Origin: Minisyncoccota bacterium
GTDB taxonomy: Bacteria > Patescibacteriota > Minisyncoccia > Moranbacterales > GCA-2747515
Direction of reading: 5' to 3'
NCBI GenBank assembly: GCA_938034715.1
Contig: CALHMM010000076.1
Coordinates: forward strand, 1 to 24,391
DNA: 24,391 bases
Shown in pieces: positions 1 to 6,233 of the stretch (position 1 is the first letter of the stretch; each line of letters starts with the position of its first letter). The notes under the pieces were generated by a model that saw nothing but the letters and a program-made list of their open reading frames with translations, had not been told where the DNA came from and did not search any database. The position numbers and the translations under genes are program-made.

Positions 1-2
1 GG

Positions 3-770
3 GCAATGTCTCGGAAAACATCAAAAGCTGTTTATTCATACGGTTTTAACGCTGAGGCTGATTTTGTGGCTTCTCATATACAACTACATGATCAATCCCA
101 AGGTATTTCTTTTAAGTTAGAAATTGATGGAAGAAGTATCCCTATCCGATTACCGCTAATTATTGGTGAGCATAATGTATATGGGGTGCTGGCGGCAATT
201 AGTGTCGCGCAGTTGTTTAAGGTTAACCTCGTAGATATTGCAGAAAGCTTACTTAGCTATCATATGCCTCGCGGTCGAATGAGACTGCTTGAGGGTCGAA
301 ATGGTACACATATTATTGATGATACTTACAATGCTTCGCCAGAATCAGTGGTAGCTGCTATTCAATCATTGAAAGAATTTTCACCAGGTCGTAGTGTTGC
401 AATCTTAGGTGACATGCTTGAACTTGGCACTAGTGAAGATGCACTTCATTTGGGTGTTGGTACAAAACTTTCTCAAGCAAAAATTGATATCGTGATTTCT
501 GTGGGTAGACGTATGGCAACGATAGGAGATGAGTTGACCAAGGCTGCCTATACTTTAGGAGAAAATCTTTTTCTGGTTGACTCACCTGATGAAGCAATTA
601 GCGTAGTAGAACAAGTCATCCGCACAGGTGACAGTATATTAGTTAAGGGCTCACAAGGAATGCGTATGGAAAAAGTTGTCGCAGGAATCCTTGCTTCTGA
701 TTGCGATCCAGTGGAACTTCTTTGCAGACAAGATGAGTCTTGGAAAGTAAAGCCGTTTGTTCAGCCATAG
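3..770 (+). CDS. murF: UDP-N-acetylmuramoyl-tripeptide--D-alanyl-D-alanine ligase (MurF), 5'-truncated
   Basis: MurF adds the D-Ala-D-Ala dipeptide to UDP-MurNAc-tripeptide in the cytoplasm, the last soluble step of peptidoglycan precursor synthesis. The frame is open to the left edge, so the gene is cut by the window and the N-terminal substrate domain and the ATP-binding GKT loop are missing. About 255 residues remain of a usual ~450. Visible Mur-ligase signatures, counted from the first Met at base 6, are GEHNVYG at 54-60, the C-terminal-domain motif DDTYNASP at 105-112 and ILGDMLELG at 133-141. DDTYNASP and GDMLELG favour MurF over MurC, MurD or MurE. The Met at 6 is internal, not the real start. 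No clear terminator follows the stop. Confidence 0.93.
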   Translation, partial: AMSRKTSKAVYSYGFNAEADFVASHIQLHDQSQGISFKLEIDGRSIPIRLPLIIGEHNVYGVLAAISVAQLFKVNLVDIAESLLSYHMPRGRMRLLEGRNGTHIIDDTYNASPESVVAAIQSLKEFSPGRSVAILGDMLELGTSEDALHLGVGTKLSQAKIDIVISVGRRMATIGDELTKAAYTLGENLFLVDSPDEAISVVEQVIRTGDSILVKGSQGMRMEKVVAGILASDCDPVELLCRQDESWKVKPFVQP

Positions 771-807
771 GGCTCTAGTCTTGCAGGCGTTTAGTTTGCT
801 TGCGCTA

Positions 808-836
808 TAGACAAGATGAGATATATGCTATATAAT
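808..836 (+). promoter_or_regulatory. Promoter of the tRNA-Ala/tRNA-Ile unit
   Basis: TAGACA (808-813), a 17-nt spacer and a perfect TATAAT (831-836). Predicted start is near 843, about 60 nt before the first tRNA, in a non-coding stretch after murF. Confidence 0.7.
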
Positions 837-901
837 TATTCTCATTGAGTAAAAGTATATATTTATTTTCTCGGTAATTTTTTTCTTGCCCTAGAAATTA
901 C

Positions 902-974
902 GGGCCGGTAGCTCATCTGGTAGAGCGCCTCCCTTGCACGGAGGAGGTAGCGGGTTCAAGTCCTGTCCGGTCCA
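902..974 (+). tRNA. tRNA-Ala (anticodon TGC)
   Basis: 73-nt cloverleaf. The acceptor stem GGGCCGG (902-908) pairs with CCGGTCC (967-973), with one G-T pair, and the discriminator is A974. The anticodon stem CCTCC/GGAGG flanks the loop CTTGCAC, which gives anticodon TGC. The T loop is TTCAAGT. CCA is not encoded (CTA follows), so the tail must be added by a nucleotidyltransferase. It lies 6 nt before tRNA-Ile. In many bacteria this pair sits in the rRNA spacer, but here it is a stand-alone unit. Confidence 0.97.
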
Positions 975-980
975 CTAAGC

Positions 981-1054
981 GGGCGTGTAGCTCAGTTGGT
1001 TAGAGCGCGTCACTGATAATGACGAGGTCCCAAGTTCAAATCTTGGCATGCCCA
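981..1054 (+). tRNA. tRNA-Ile (anticodon GAT)
   Basis: 74-nt cloverleaf. Acceptor GGGCGTG (981-987) pairs with CATGCCC (1047-1053), discriminator A1054. Anticodon stem CGTCA/TGACG encloses CTGATAA, giving anticodon GAT. The T arm contains GTTCAAATC. CCA is not encoded. It is co-transcribed with tRNA-Ala and followed directly by an intrinsic terminator. Confidence 0.97.
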
Positions 1055-1062
1055 CAGATCAG

Positions 1063-1088
1063 AAAGACTTGTTTTACATGTCTTTTTT
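1063..1088 (+). terminator. Intrinsic terminator of the tRNA unit
   Basis: AAAGAC (1063-1068) pairs with GTCTTT (1080-1085). Two more inner pairs (T1070-A1078, G1071-C1077) follow one mismatch, and the T run reaches 1088. Confidence 0.75.
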
Positions 1089-1128
1089 GTTTTGGCTCTT
1101 TTACAATTTTATAGTATGAGGTATTTTT

Positions 1129-1293
1129 ATGGCTAGTAATATCTTCATTGTTCTTTGTGTCATCATCGTTGCGGTAGGAAGCCTAGTGTTTTTTTGGAAT
1201 CCTGCACGTCAAAAAGTATTGAGTTTTTTTAGTACGCTTTGTTTCCCTGTTGGAATTTGGCTTGATCAGGAATTAGAAAAATATTTTGATTAA
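1129..1293 (+). CDS. Small single-pass membrane protein, 54 aa, unknown function
   Basis: ATG at 1129 is preceded by GAGGT (1119-1123) at a normal Shine-Dalgarno distance, which is uncommon in this window. The product begins MASNIFIVLCVIIVAVGSLV, one hydrophobic helix over roughly residues 4-23. A short basic segment (PARQK), a second moderately hydrophobic stretch (FFSTLCFPVGIW) and an acidic tail (DQELEKYFD) follow. A weak promoter-like pair TTGTTT/TATAGT (1087-1092, 1110-1115, 17-nt spacer) overlaps the end of the tRNA terminator. A second terminator follows the stop, so the gene looks like its own transcription unit. I do not recognise a family. Confidence 0.55.
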   Translation: MASNIFIVLCVIIVAVGSLVFFWNPARQKVLSFFSTLCFPVGIWLDQELEKYFD

Positions 1294-1314
1294 GATGAAA
1301 TTTTGCTAGTGAGG

Positions 1315-1344
1315 AAGTCGTGGTTTAACAGACCGCGACTTTTT
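1315..1344 (+). terminator. Intrinsic terminator before comEC
   Basis: Ten-base-pair stem AAGTCGTGGT (1315-1324) with ACCGCGACTT (1332-1341), one T-G pair, 7-nt loop, then a run of five T (1340-1344). It closes the small membrane-protein unit and argues against a comEC start upstream of 1345. Confidence 0.8.
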
Positions 1345-1360
1345 GAATTTTGTGGGACGT

Positions 1361-2911
1361 ATGTGCTTGATATATTTGTTGGAATTTGTTTTGTATATCT
1401 TTACTTTGCTTTTTCCTATGGCAATGCTAGACTTTTGGGTTGCTATTGTCGGTACTATTATGAATTTTTTGCATCGATCTCAAATTGTTTTTGCTTTGTC
1501 ACTTGGATTTATTTTTGGAGTGGTGTTTGTCTTTTTAGATGTGTTTTCTTTTCGCACAACGATCTTTTGGTGTAGTCTTTTTGTGTTCGTTATTGTACTT
1601 ACGCATTACCGGCATGGTTGGGCGATTTTAAGTTCGATATGGATCCTGGGATTTCTGATTGGTTTTGCTTACACTAAAGAACATTTAAAAGGAATAGATG
1701 ATTATCACCGATCCGGAGAAGTTATCACTGCTCAGGCTACAGTCGTCTCTGAACCACGACGTAGTACTCGTTTTTTAAATGTGGAAGCGCAGTATGATGA
1801 GGGATTGCGTGTTCTTGCTCGAGCACCAAAACATGATCTGATCGTTTTGGGTGACCGTCTTTTGCTTGGTTGTACATTGGAGGCGCCTGAGACTTTTGAT
1901 GGATTTAATTATCCACGATATTTGTCAATGCGTGGAGTGCAATACATCTGCAAGGATCCTAAAATTTCTGTTAGTGGTCATAATCAGAGTTTTCTTGCTC
2001 AATTAGCTGCATTTCGTCGTGCTATAGAGTCAGGCGTCACTCTATCGATGCGCTCCCCAGAAAGTGGTCTTGCAAATGGGTTGTTATTTGGTGGTAATGA
2101 TCGTCTAAGTGATGAATTACAAGATGCATTTTCACGCACTGGCATGAGTCACATTACGGCGGTTAGTGGTTACAATGTGTCAGTCATCATTATGGTGATT
2201 ACTTTGGTGGGGATTCGGTTTGGTTTGTGGCGTAAACAGGCTGCAGTTGTTTCTTTGGTAGCGATTGTGCTTTTTGTTGCAATGATTGGATTTCCTTCTT
2301 CTGGTGTGCGAGCTGCAATTATGGGATCATTGGTACTTGGTGCGCTGCTATATGGGCGTGTGTCGCAGATGATTGGGGCAGTCGTATTGGCTTGTGCTGC
2401 AATGCTCTTGTGGAACCCTCTGCAAATCGTCTATGATGTCGGGTTTCAACTCTCTTTTGGTGCTGTCCTTGGGATTATGGCATTTTTCCCATTGCTTGAG
2501 AGGTATCTTGTATGGCGGGACAAGACGCCCTTTTTGATAGAAGTGATTTTTATGACAATAAGTGCACAATTATTTGTGTTGCCTTTTATTGCGTATCATT
2601 TTCAGACATTTTCCGCGGCGTCATTGGTTACTAATCTTTTGGTACTTCCTGTGCTTCCATTTACGATGTTTTTTGTATTTTTGTGTGCATTGTTTTATCA
2701 GATTTTGCCGATTTTGGCTGTGCCATTTGCAATGGTCGCACAGGGATTGCTGACCTACGAAATTGCTGTGATAGAATTTTTTGCAGCACAATCATGGAGC
2801 GCTGTGGAGATCGAGAACTTTTCGTGGCCATTTACGTTTATATACTATACTGTTCTCCTCGGAGTGATTTGGTGGTTTTTGTATAAAGGATGGTACGGTG
2901 ATAGGATTTAA
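1361..2911 (+). CDS. comEC: ComEC/Rec2-family DNA uptake channel, membrane part
   Basis: Inner-membrane channel protein that moves single-stranded DNA into the cytoplasm during natural transformation. After N-terminal membrane segments comes an OB-fold-like region (from GEVITAQATVVSEPRR through GVQYICKDPKI, the DUF4131-type domain). The Competence domain then begins at LANGLLFGGNDRLSDELQDA and carries the hallmark MSHITAVSGYNV near residue 265, followed by many hydrophobic helices to the C-terminus. About 516 aa from this start. There is no metallo-beta-lactamase domain; that is the next gene. The start is uncertain: a TTG at 1343 lies inside the terminator and is unlikely. ATG 1361 is used here, and ATG 1460 (MNFLHRSQ) matches usual ComEC N-termini just as well. 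Confidence 0.88.
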   Translation: MCLIYLLEFVLYIFTLLFPMAMLDFWVAIVGTIMNFLHRSQIVFALSLGFIFGVVFVFLDVFSFRTTIFWCSLFVFVIVLTHYRHGWAILSSIWILGFLIGFAYTKEHLKGIDDYHRSGEVITAQATVVSEPRRSTRFLNVEAQYDEGLRVLARAPKHDLIVLGDRLLLGCTLEAPETFDGFNYPRYLSMRGVQYICKDPKISVSGHNQSFLAQLAAFRRAIESGVTLSMRSPESGLANGLLFGGNDRLSDELQDAFSRTGMSHITAVSGYNVSVIIMVITLVGIRFGLWRKQAAVVSLVAIVLFVAMIGFPSSGVRAAIMGSLVLGALLYGRVSQMIGAVVLACAAMLLWNPLQIVYDVGFQLSFGAVLGIMAFFPLLERYLVWRDKTPFLIEVIFMTISAQLFVLPFIAYHFQTFSAASLVTNLLVLPVLPFTMFFVFLCALFYQILPILAVPFAMVAQGLLTYEIAVIEFFAAQSWSAVEIENFSWPFTFIYYTVLLGVIWWFLYKGWYGDRI

Positions 2912-2923
2912 GAAATATTGTTT

Positions 2924-3814
2924 ATGGATATGCTTTATTTTCGTAGATTTGTATTGTATTGTTTTATTTTGATGGGTCTTTTTGTTATTGTTACTATTGG
3001 TGTTGTTGCCTATGAGCGTGAGCGATTTAGCGATACTCGTGTTGTGTTTTTGGATGTGGGTCAGGGTGATGCAATATTGTTTTCTGAAGGATCGTATCAG
3101 GTACTTATTGATGGTGGGCCTGATGGCAGAAAACTTTTAGAGGAAATTGGTCGATACATACCTTTTTGGGATCGTCGTATTGAGGTTGTGGTTGCGACAC
3201 ATCCTGATGGAGATCATATCGATGGGCTTGTTGACTTGGTTCAAAATTACACTGTGGAGCGTTTTTTTGCTACTGGCATTGAGAAGGATACATCTGTTTA
3301 TACAGCGTTGATGCGTAATTTGAGAAATCGAGACGTTGAGATTGGAAGTGCTGAACGGGGATTACAATTTACTTTTCCATCAGGTTCTTCTTATGAGGTG
3401 ATCTATCCTTTCGTGAAAGGTGATGAAAACTTTCTAGCAGCCGAACCAAATAACACAAGTATCTCTGGTATTATTTCTATACGAGCTGAGGAGGGATCAG
3501 ATCCACATGAAAAATTTTTTATTGGTGGTGATCTGCACGCTGAGATTGAGGATCTTCTCCCACTAGATGATTCGATCACAGTGCTTAAAGCTGGTCATCA
3601 CGGATCCGGCACATCAACGTCGCAGAAATTTTTGAATACGATTAGTCCTCGGGATGTTATTTTCTCAGTTGGGCGAAATAATAGGTACAATCATCCAAAA
3701 AATACAGTCGTGGATCGTGTGCGCAATTTTGGCAGTACGATTTACCGCACGGATCAACAAGGGAATATACAATATCTATGTGATAACAGCTGCCATGTTT
3801 TCACTGCACATTGA
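2924..3814 (+). CDS. ComEC-type metallo-beta-lactamase domain protein, membrane-anchored
   Basis: Corresponds to the C-terminal MBL domain of longer ComEC proteins, encoded here as a separate gene 12 nt after the channel gene. An N-terminal helix (about residues 9-29) would anchor the domain outside the membrane. Signatures are VVFLDVGQGDAILF (40-53), LIDGG (61-65), the metal motif HPDGDH (93-98), KAGHHGS around residues 223-229 and VGRNNRYNHPKN near the C-terminus. In the ComEC family this domain is proposed to degrade the non-transported strand; that role is inferred. ATG 2924 is preferred, with TTG 2918 and ATG 2930 possible. The stop is TGA, which helps exclude a TGA-recoding lineage. Confidence 0.88.
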   Translation: MDMLYFRRFVLYCFILMGLFVIVTIGVVAYERERFSDTRVVFLDVGQGDAILFSEGSYQVLIDGGPDGRKLLEEIGRYIPFWDRRIEVVVATHPDGDHIDGLVDLVQNYTVERFFATGIEKDTSVYTALMRNLRNRDVEIGSAERGLQFTFPSGSSYEVIYPFVKGDENFLAAEPNNTSISGIISIRAEEGSDPHEKFFIGGDLHAEIEDLLPLDDSITVLKAGHHGSGTSTSQKFLNTISPRDVIFSVGRNNRYNHPKNTVVDRVRNFGSTIYRTDQQGNIQYLCDNSCHVFTAH

Positions 3815-3943
3815 TTGGAAAATGCTGACAATCATATATATGAATATTATAATGAAGTAATGTTGCTCGGAAGTTTACATCAATTATCATTTCTATTCTT
3901 TCCGTTAGATCGATGTGTAAAAAGTACTCAACAGTTTTGTTTA

Positions 3944-3972
3944 TTGACAAGATTAACATGAGCTGATATATT
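3944..3972 (+). promoter_or_regulatory. tuf distal promoter
   Basis: Perfect TTGACA (3944-3949), 17-nt spacer, TATATT (3967-3972) with an upstream TG (3964-3965) that fits an extended -10. Predicted start is near 3979. Confidence 0.75.
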
Positions 3973-4020
3973 TCTATTACGTTTACGTAGCGCCTGTGTG
4001 TGCTGCATGACGGGTGAATC

Positions 4021-4048
4021 TTGCAGAAAAACAAAAGTCATGTATAAT
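4021..4048 (+). promoter_or_regulatory. tuf proximal promoter with palindrome around the -10
   Basis: TTGCAG (4021-4026), 16-nt spacer, perfect TATAAT (4043-4048). The inverted repeat AAGTCA (4035-4040) / TGACTT (4049-4054) flanks the -10 exactly, so the site could be an operator. That role is inferred. Confidence 0.55.
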
Positions 4049-4180
4049 TGACTTCATTGTTTTTGTTTCGTTTAGAGGGTAGAGTATTTCTTTGAATTTT
4101 TGTATCAGATACAAAATTGTACGAGAGAAAAATAGTTCTTCTAAGCGGAAAAAAAATGTATTAATAAAGTTAAATATTTC

Positions 4181-4215
4181 GTGCGCATATGTGTGGATAA
4201 TTGCATATGAGGCAC
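4181..4215 (+). promoter_or_regulatory. Stem-loop enclosing the tuf Shine-Dalgarno
   Basis: GTGC (4181-4184) pairs with GCAC (4212-4215), and CATATG (4186-4191) pairs with CATATG (4204-4209). The loop is 12 nt. The GAGG (4209-4212) that would serve the tuf ATG at 4225 lies in the 3' arm, so folding could hide it. Confidence 0.4.
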
Positions 4216-4224
4216 ACAAAAGTT

Positions 4225-5415
4225 ATGGCAGAAGAATTTGATCGTAGTAAGGCTCATGTAAACGTTGGTACGATTGGACACGTTGATCATGGTAAGACGA
4301 CTACTACAGCAGCGCTCTTGCATGTACTTTCTTTGAAAGGTCTGGCAAAAGTGCGAAAAGTAGATGAGATCGATAATGCACCAGAAGAGAAAGAGCGAGG
4401 TATTACAATTGCTACAGCACATTGTGAATACGAATCAGAAACGCGTCATTACGCGCATGTTGATTGTCCTGGTCACGCTGACTATATCAAAAACATGATT
4501 ACCGGTGCTGCGCAGATGGACGGAGCGATCATTGTTGTTTCTGCTACTGATGGACCAATGCCACAGACACGTGAGCATATCCTTCTTGCACGCCAAGTTG
4601 GTGTTCCTGAAATTGTTGTGTTTATCAATAAGGTAGACATGGTAGATGATGCAGAGCTTGTCGAGCTTGTAGAGGCTGAGGTTCGTGAACTTCTTACAAA
4701 ATACGAATTTGATGGTGATAATGCTGCAGTTGTGAGAGGAAGTGCTTTGAAGGCTCTAGAGGCTACAAGTGCAGATGATGCTGATGCAAAACCAATTCTT
4801 GATTTGGTTGCTGCTCTTGATGAGAAGATCCCACAGCCAGAACGTGATACTGACAAAGATTTCCTCATGCCGATTGAAGACATCTTTTCGATCGAAGGAC
4901 GTGGAACTGTAGTTACTGGACGTATTGAGCGTGGTCAGCTGAAACTCAATGATGAAGTAGAAATTGTAGGGCTTCGTCCAACACAAAAGACTACTGTTAC
5001 AGGTATTGAGATGTTCAATAAGAACCTCGATCATGGTGAGGCTGGCGATAATGCTGGTATCCTTCTTCGTGGAACAAAGAAAGAAGATGTAGAGCGTGGA
5101 CAGGTACTTGCGAAGATCGGTTCAATTACGCCGCACACAGAGTTTGAAGCTGAAGTATATATCCTGACAAAGGATGAGGGTGGACGACACACACCATTTT
5201 TCAAAGGCTATAAGCCACAGTTTTATATCCGTACAACTGATGTTACTGGAGAGGTAATTCTTCCTGAAGGAACTGAAATGGTTATGCCTGGTGATACTGT
5301 TACTATTACTGTGAAATTGGTTGCAGATGTAGCTATGGAGGACGGAGTACGATTTGCAATCCGTGAAGGTGGACGTACAGTTGGAGCTGGTGTAGTTACA
5401 AAGATTATTAAATAG
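4225..5415 (+). CDS. tuf: Elongation factor Tu
   Basis: GTPase that delivers aminoacyl-tRNA to the ribosomal A site. From ATG 4225 the product is 396 aa, the canonical length, beginning MAEEFDRSKAHVNVGTIGHV. An upstream in-frame TTG at 4201 would add eight non-conserved residues. G-domain motifs are GHVDHGKTT (18-26), the switch I sequence NAPEEKERGITI (51-62), DCPGH with the catalytic His at 84, and NKVD (135-138). Beta-barrel domains 2 and 3 follow, including the C-terminal GGRTVGAGVVTKI. It precedes rpsJ as in str-S10 arrangements, but fusA, rpsG and rpsL are not upstream. Confidence 0.98.
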   Translation: MAEEFDRSKAHVNVGTIGHVDHGKTTTTAALLHVLSLKGLAKVRKVDEIDNAPEEKERGITIATAHCEYESETRHYAHVDCPGHADYIKNMITGAAQMDGAIIVVSATDGPMPQTREHILLARQVGVPEIVVFINKVDMVDDAELVELVEAEVRELLTKYEFDGDNAAVVRGSALKALEATSADDADAKPILDLVAALDEKIPQPERDTDKDFLMPIEDIFSIEGRGTVVTGRIERGQLKLNDEVEIVGLRPTQKTTVTGIEMFNKNLDHGEAGDNAGILLRGTKKEDVERGQVLAKIGSITPHTEFEAEVYILTKDEGGRHTPFFKGYKPQFYIRTTDVTGEVILPEGTEMVMPGDTVTITVKLVADVAMEDGVRFAIREGGRTVGAGVVTKIIK

Positions 5416-5420
5416 TCTTG

Positions 5421-5468
5421 ATGTGAAAAGTGGAGAGTTGCTGAAATTTTTTCAGCACTTTCTCTTTT
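5421..5468 (+). terminator. Hairpin after tuf, possible weak terminator
   Basis: TGCTGAAA (5439-5446) pairs perfectly with TTTCAGCA (5450-5457) around a 3-nt loop. Flanking purine and pyrimidine tracts can extend the stem loosely. The following CTTTCTCTTTTCTC is U-rich but interrupted, so it may only attenuate read-through into rpsJ. Confidence 0.45.
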
Positions 5469-5535
5469 CTCATGAAGGTAGGGTTAATTCCTTATTATTC
5501 GGGAAAGAGTAATTTACACAGCTATATATACTGCG

Positions 5536-5859
5536 ATGGCGAAAAAAGAAGAAGCGTCGACACGCATCAGAATAAAGGTGAAGGCATACGATCACAAAGT
5601 GATTGATAAATCGGCAGCACAAATTGTAGAAACTGCACAGCGCAGTGGCGGTGAAGCGATTGGTCCTGTACCACTCCCGACACATACCAAAAAAATCACT
5701 GTCAATAAATCAACATTTGTTCGTAAGGATGCCAGGGAGCAATTTGAAATGCGTACGCATAAGCGATTGATCGATATTATCAATCCAACACCAAAAACTA
5801 TTGCAAGTCTTACAGAACTGGATTTGCCAGCTGGTGTTGATATTGAGATCAAGATGTAG
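5536..5859 (+). CDS. rpsJ: 30S ribosomal protein S10
   Basis: S10 of the 30S head, also NusE in antitermination. 107 aa, normal length. Diagnostic segments are RIRIKVKAYDHKVIDKSA near the N-terminus, GPVPLPTHTKKITVNKSTFV in the middle, and the S10 loop sequence EQFEMRTHKRLIDI. First gene of the S10 cluster, yet separated from rplC by 374 bp with its own signals. No Shine-Dalgarno precedes ATG 5536. Confidence 0.97.
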   Translation: MAKKEEASTRIRIKVKAYDHKVIDKSAAQIVETAQRSGGEAIGPVPLPTHTKKITVNKSTFVRKDAREQFEMRTHKRLIDIINPTPKTIASLTELDLPAGVDIEIKM

Positions 5860-5910
5860 TAGTTTTATTTACTATTAGAGTTCGAACTCTTAATGAGCAA
5901 TTACTCTTTT

Positions 5911-5966
5911 GTGCACTTATCTTTAGAGATTTCTTTCTTGCTAGGAAATTCTAAAGATACGTGCAC
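5911..5966 (+). other. Long intergenic stem-loop A (rpsJ-rplC)
   Basis: Imperfect hairpin: GTGCAC (5911-5916) pairs with GTGCAC (5961-5966), then TATCTTTAG pairs with CTAAAGATA after a T/C mismatch, then GATTTC faces GAAATT across a bulge. The loop is about 11 nt. No T run follows, so it is not a typical terminator. A perfect 14-nt palindrome AGAGTTCGAACTCT lies just upstream (5877-5890). Confidence 0.65.
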
Positions 5967-6020
5967 GTCTGTAAAAAAGATATTTACAATTAGGCTTCGT
6001 TAAAGTTTTGAAGGATTTAT

Positions 6021-6119
6021 ATGATCAGTCAAAATACTCATCGAGCAACAGACGTGAGAAGATTTGAATATTTTCTTGACAATTATATCGACTTAGCATA
6101 TACTGCTTACACGATATGA
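6021..6119 (+). CDS. Candidate 32-aa leader ORF before rplC
   Basis: ATG 6021 has AAGGA (6010-6014... spacing about 6 nt), a Shine-Dalgarno that most ribosomal genes here lack. The peptide begins MISQNTHRATDV and is Tyr/Asp rich toward the end, stopping at TGA 6117-6119, ten nt before an intrinsic terminator. The strong 6076-6104 promoter lies inside it. It may be a small gene, a leader peptide or chance; coding character cannot be judged at this length. Confidence 0.3.
   Translation: MISQNTHRATDVRRFEYFLDNYIDLAYTAYTI
6076..6104 (+). promoter_or_regulatory. Promoter for the rplC-rplO operon (or a short leader RNA)
   Basis: Perfect TTGACA (6076-6081), 17-nt spacer, TATACT (6099-6104). Predicted start is near 6111, only about 18 nt before the terminator stem at 6129. 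A weaker pair, TTGAAA (6156-6161) with TATACG (6178-6183), lies beyond that terminator and could feed rplC directly. Confidence 0.7.
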
Positions 6120-6128
6120 GAACGCGTT

Positions 6129-6158
6129 AATGTGGCTCACGAGCCACATTTTTTTTTG
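6129..6158 (+). terminator. Intrinsic terminator or attenuator upstream of rplC
   Basis: Nine perfect base pairs, AATGTGGCT (6129-6137) with AGCCACATT (6142-6150), a 4-nt loop CACG and an unbroken T run to 6157. It could end rpsJ read-through, the small ORF transcript, or the RNA from the promoter just upstream. Confidence 0.9.
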
Positions 6159-6233
6159 AAAAATTTTTGATCTGGACTATACGCAAGAACGGTTGAGTTG
6201 AGATCTGCAAGTCATCTATAAAGAACAAATACC

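Larger units (their letters stand above)
3815..4224 (+). other. Long intergenic and leader region upstream of tuf
   Basis: 410 bp without a convincing gene. It holds two promoter candidates (3944-3972 and 4021-4048) and a stem-loop (4181-4215) covering the tuf ribosome-binding site. If both promoters work, the tuf leader is about 175-250 nt. Short ORFs occur in both directions, but they lack coding character and overlap the promoters. Confidence 0.6.

Noticed and set aside
1367..1399. Promoter for comEC with TTGATA and TATATC
   Set aside because: The spacing is 21 nt, too long, and the region is AT-rich enough to give such boxes by chance.
1303..1575. 90-codon plus-strand frame overlapping the start of comEC
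   Set aside because: Cys/Phe/Tyr-rich out-of-frame translation of the comEC membrane region and overlaps the terminator.
3860..3961. 33-codon plus-strand ORF ahead of tuf
   Set aside because: No Shine-Dalgarno or recognisable composition, and its end runs into the TTGACA of the distal tuf promoter.
3801..4034. Minus-strand frames in the MBL-tuf gap
   Set aside because: No ribosome-binding site, biased composition, and they overlap the plus-strand promoters of tuf.
4482..4883. Long minus-strand frame inside tuf (133 codons)
   Set aside because: It is the antisense shadow of tuf; low-complexity Ser/Ala-rich translation with no promoter or ribosome-binding site.
5527..5532. TATACT just before rpsJ as a -10 box
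   Set aside because: It ends 3 nt before the start codon and has no -35 at suitable spacing.
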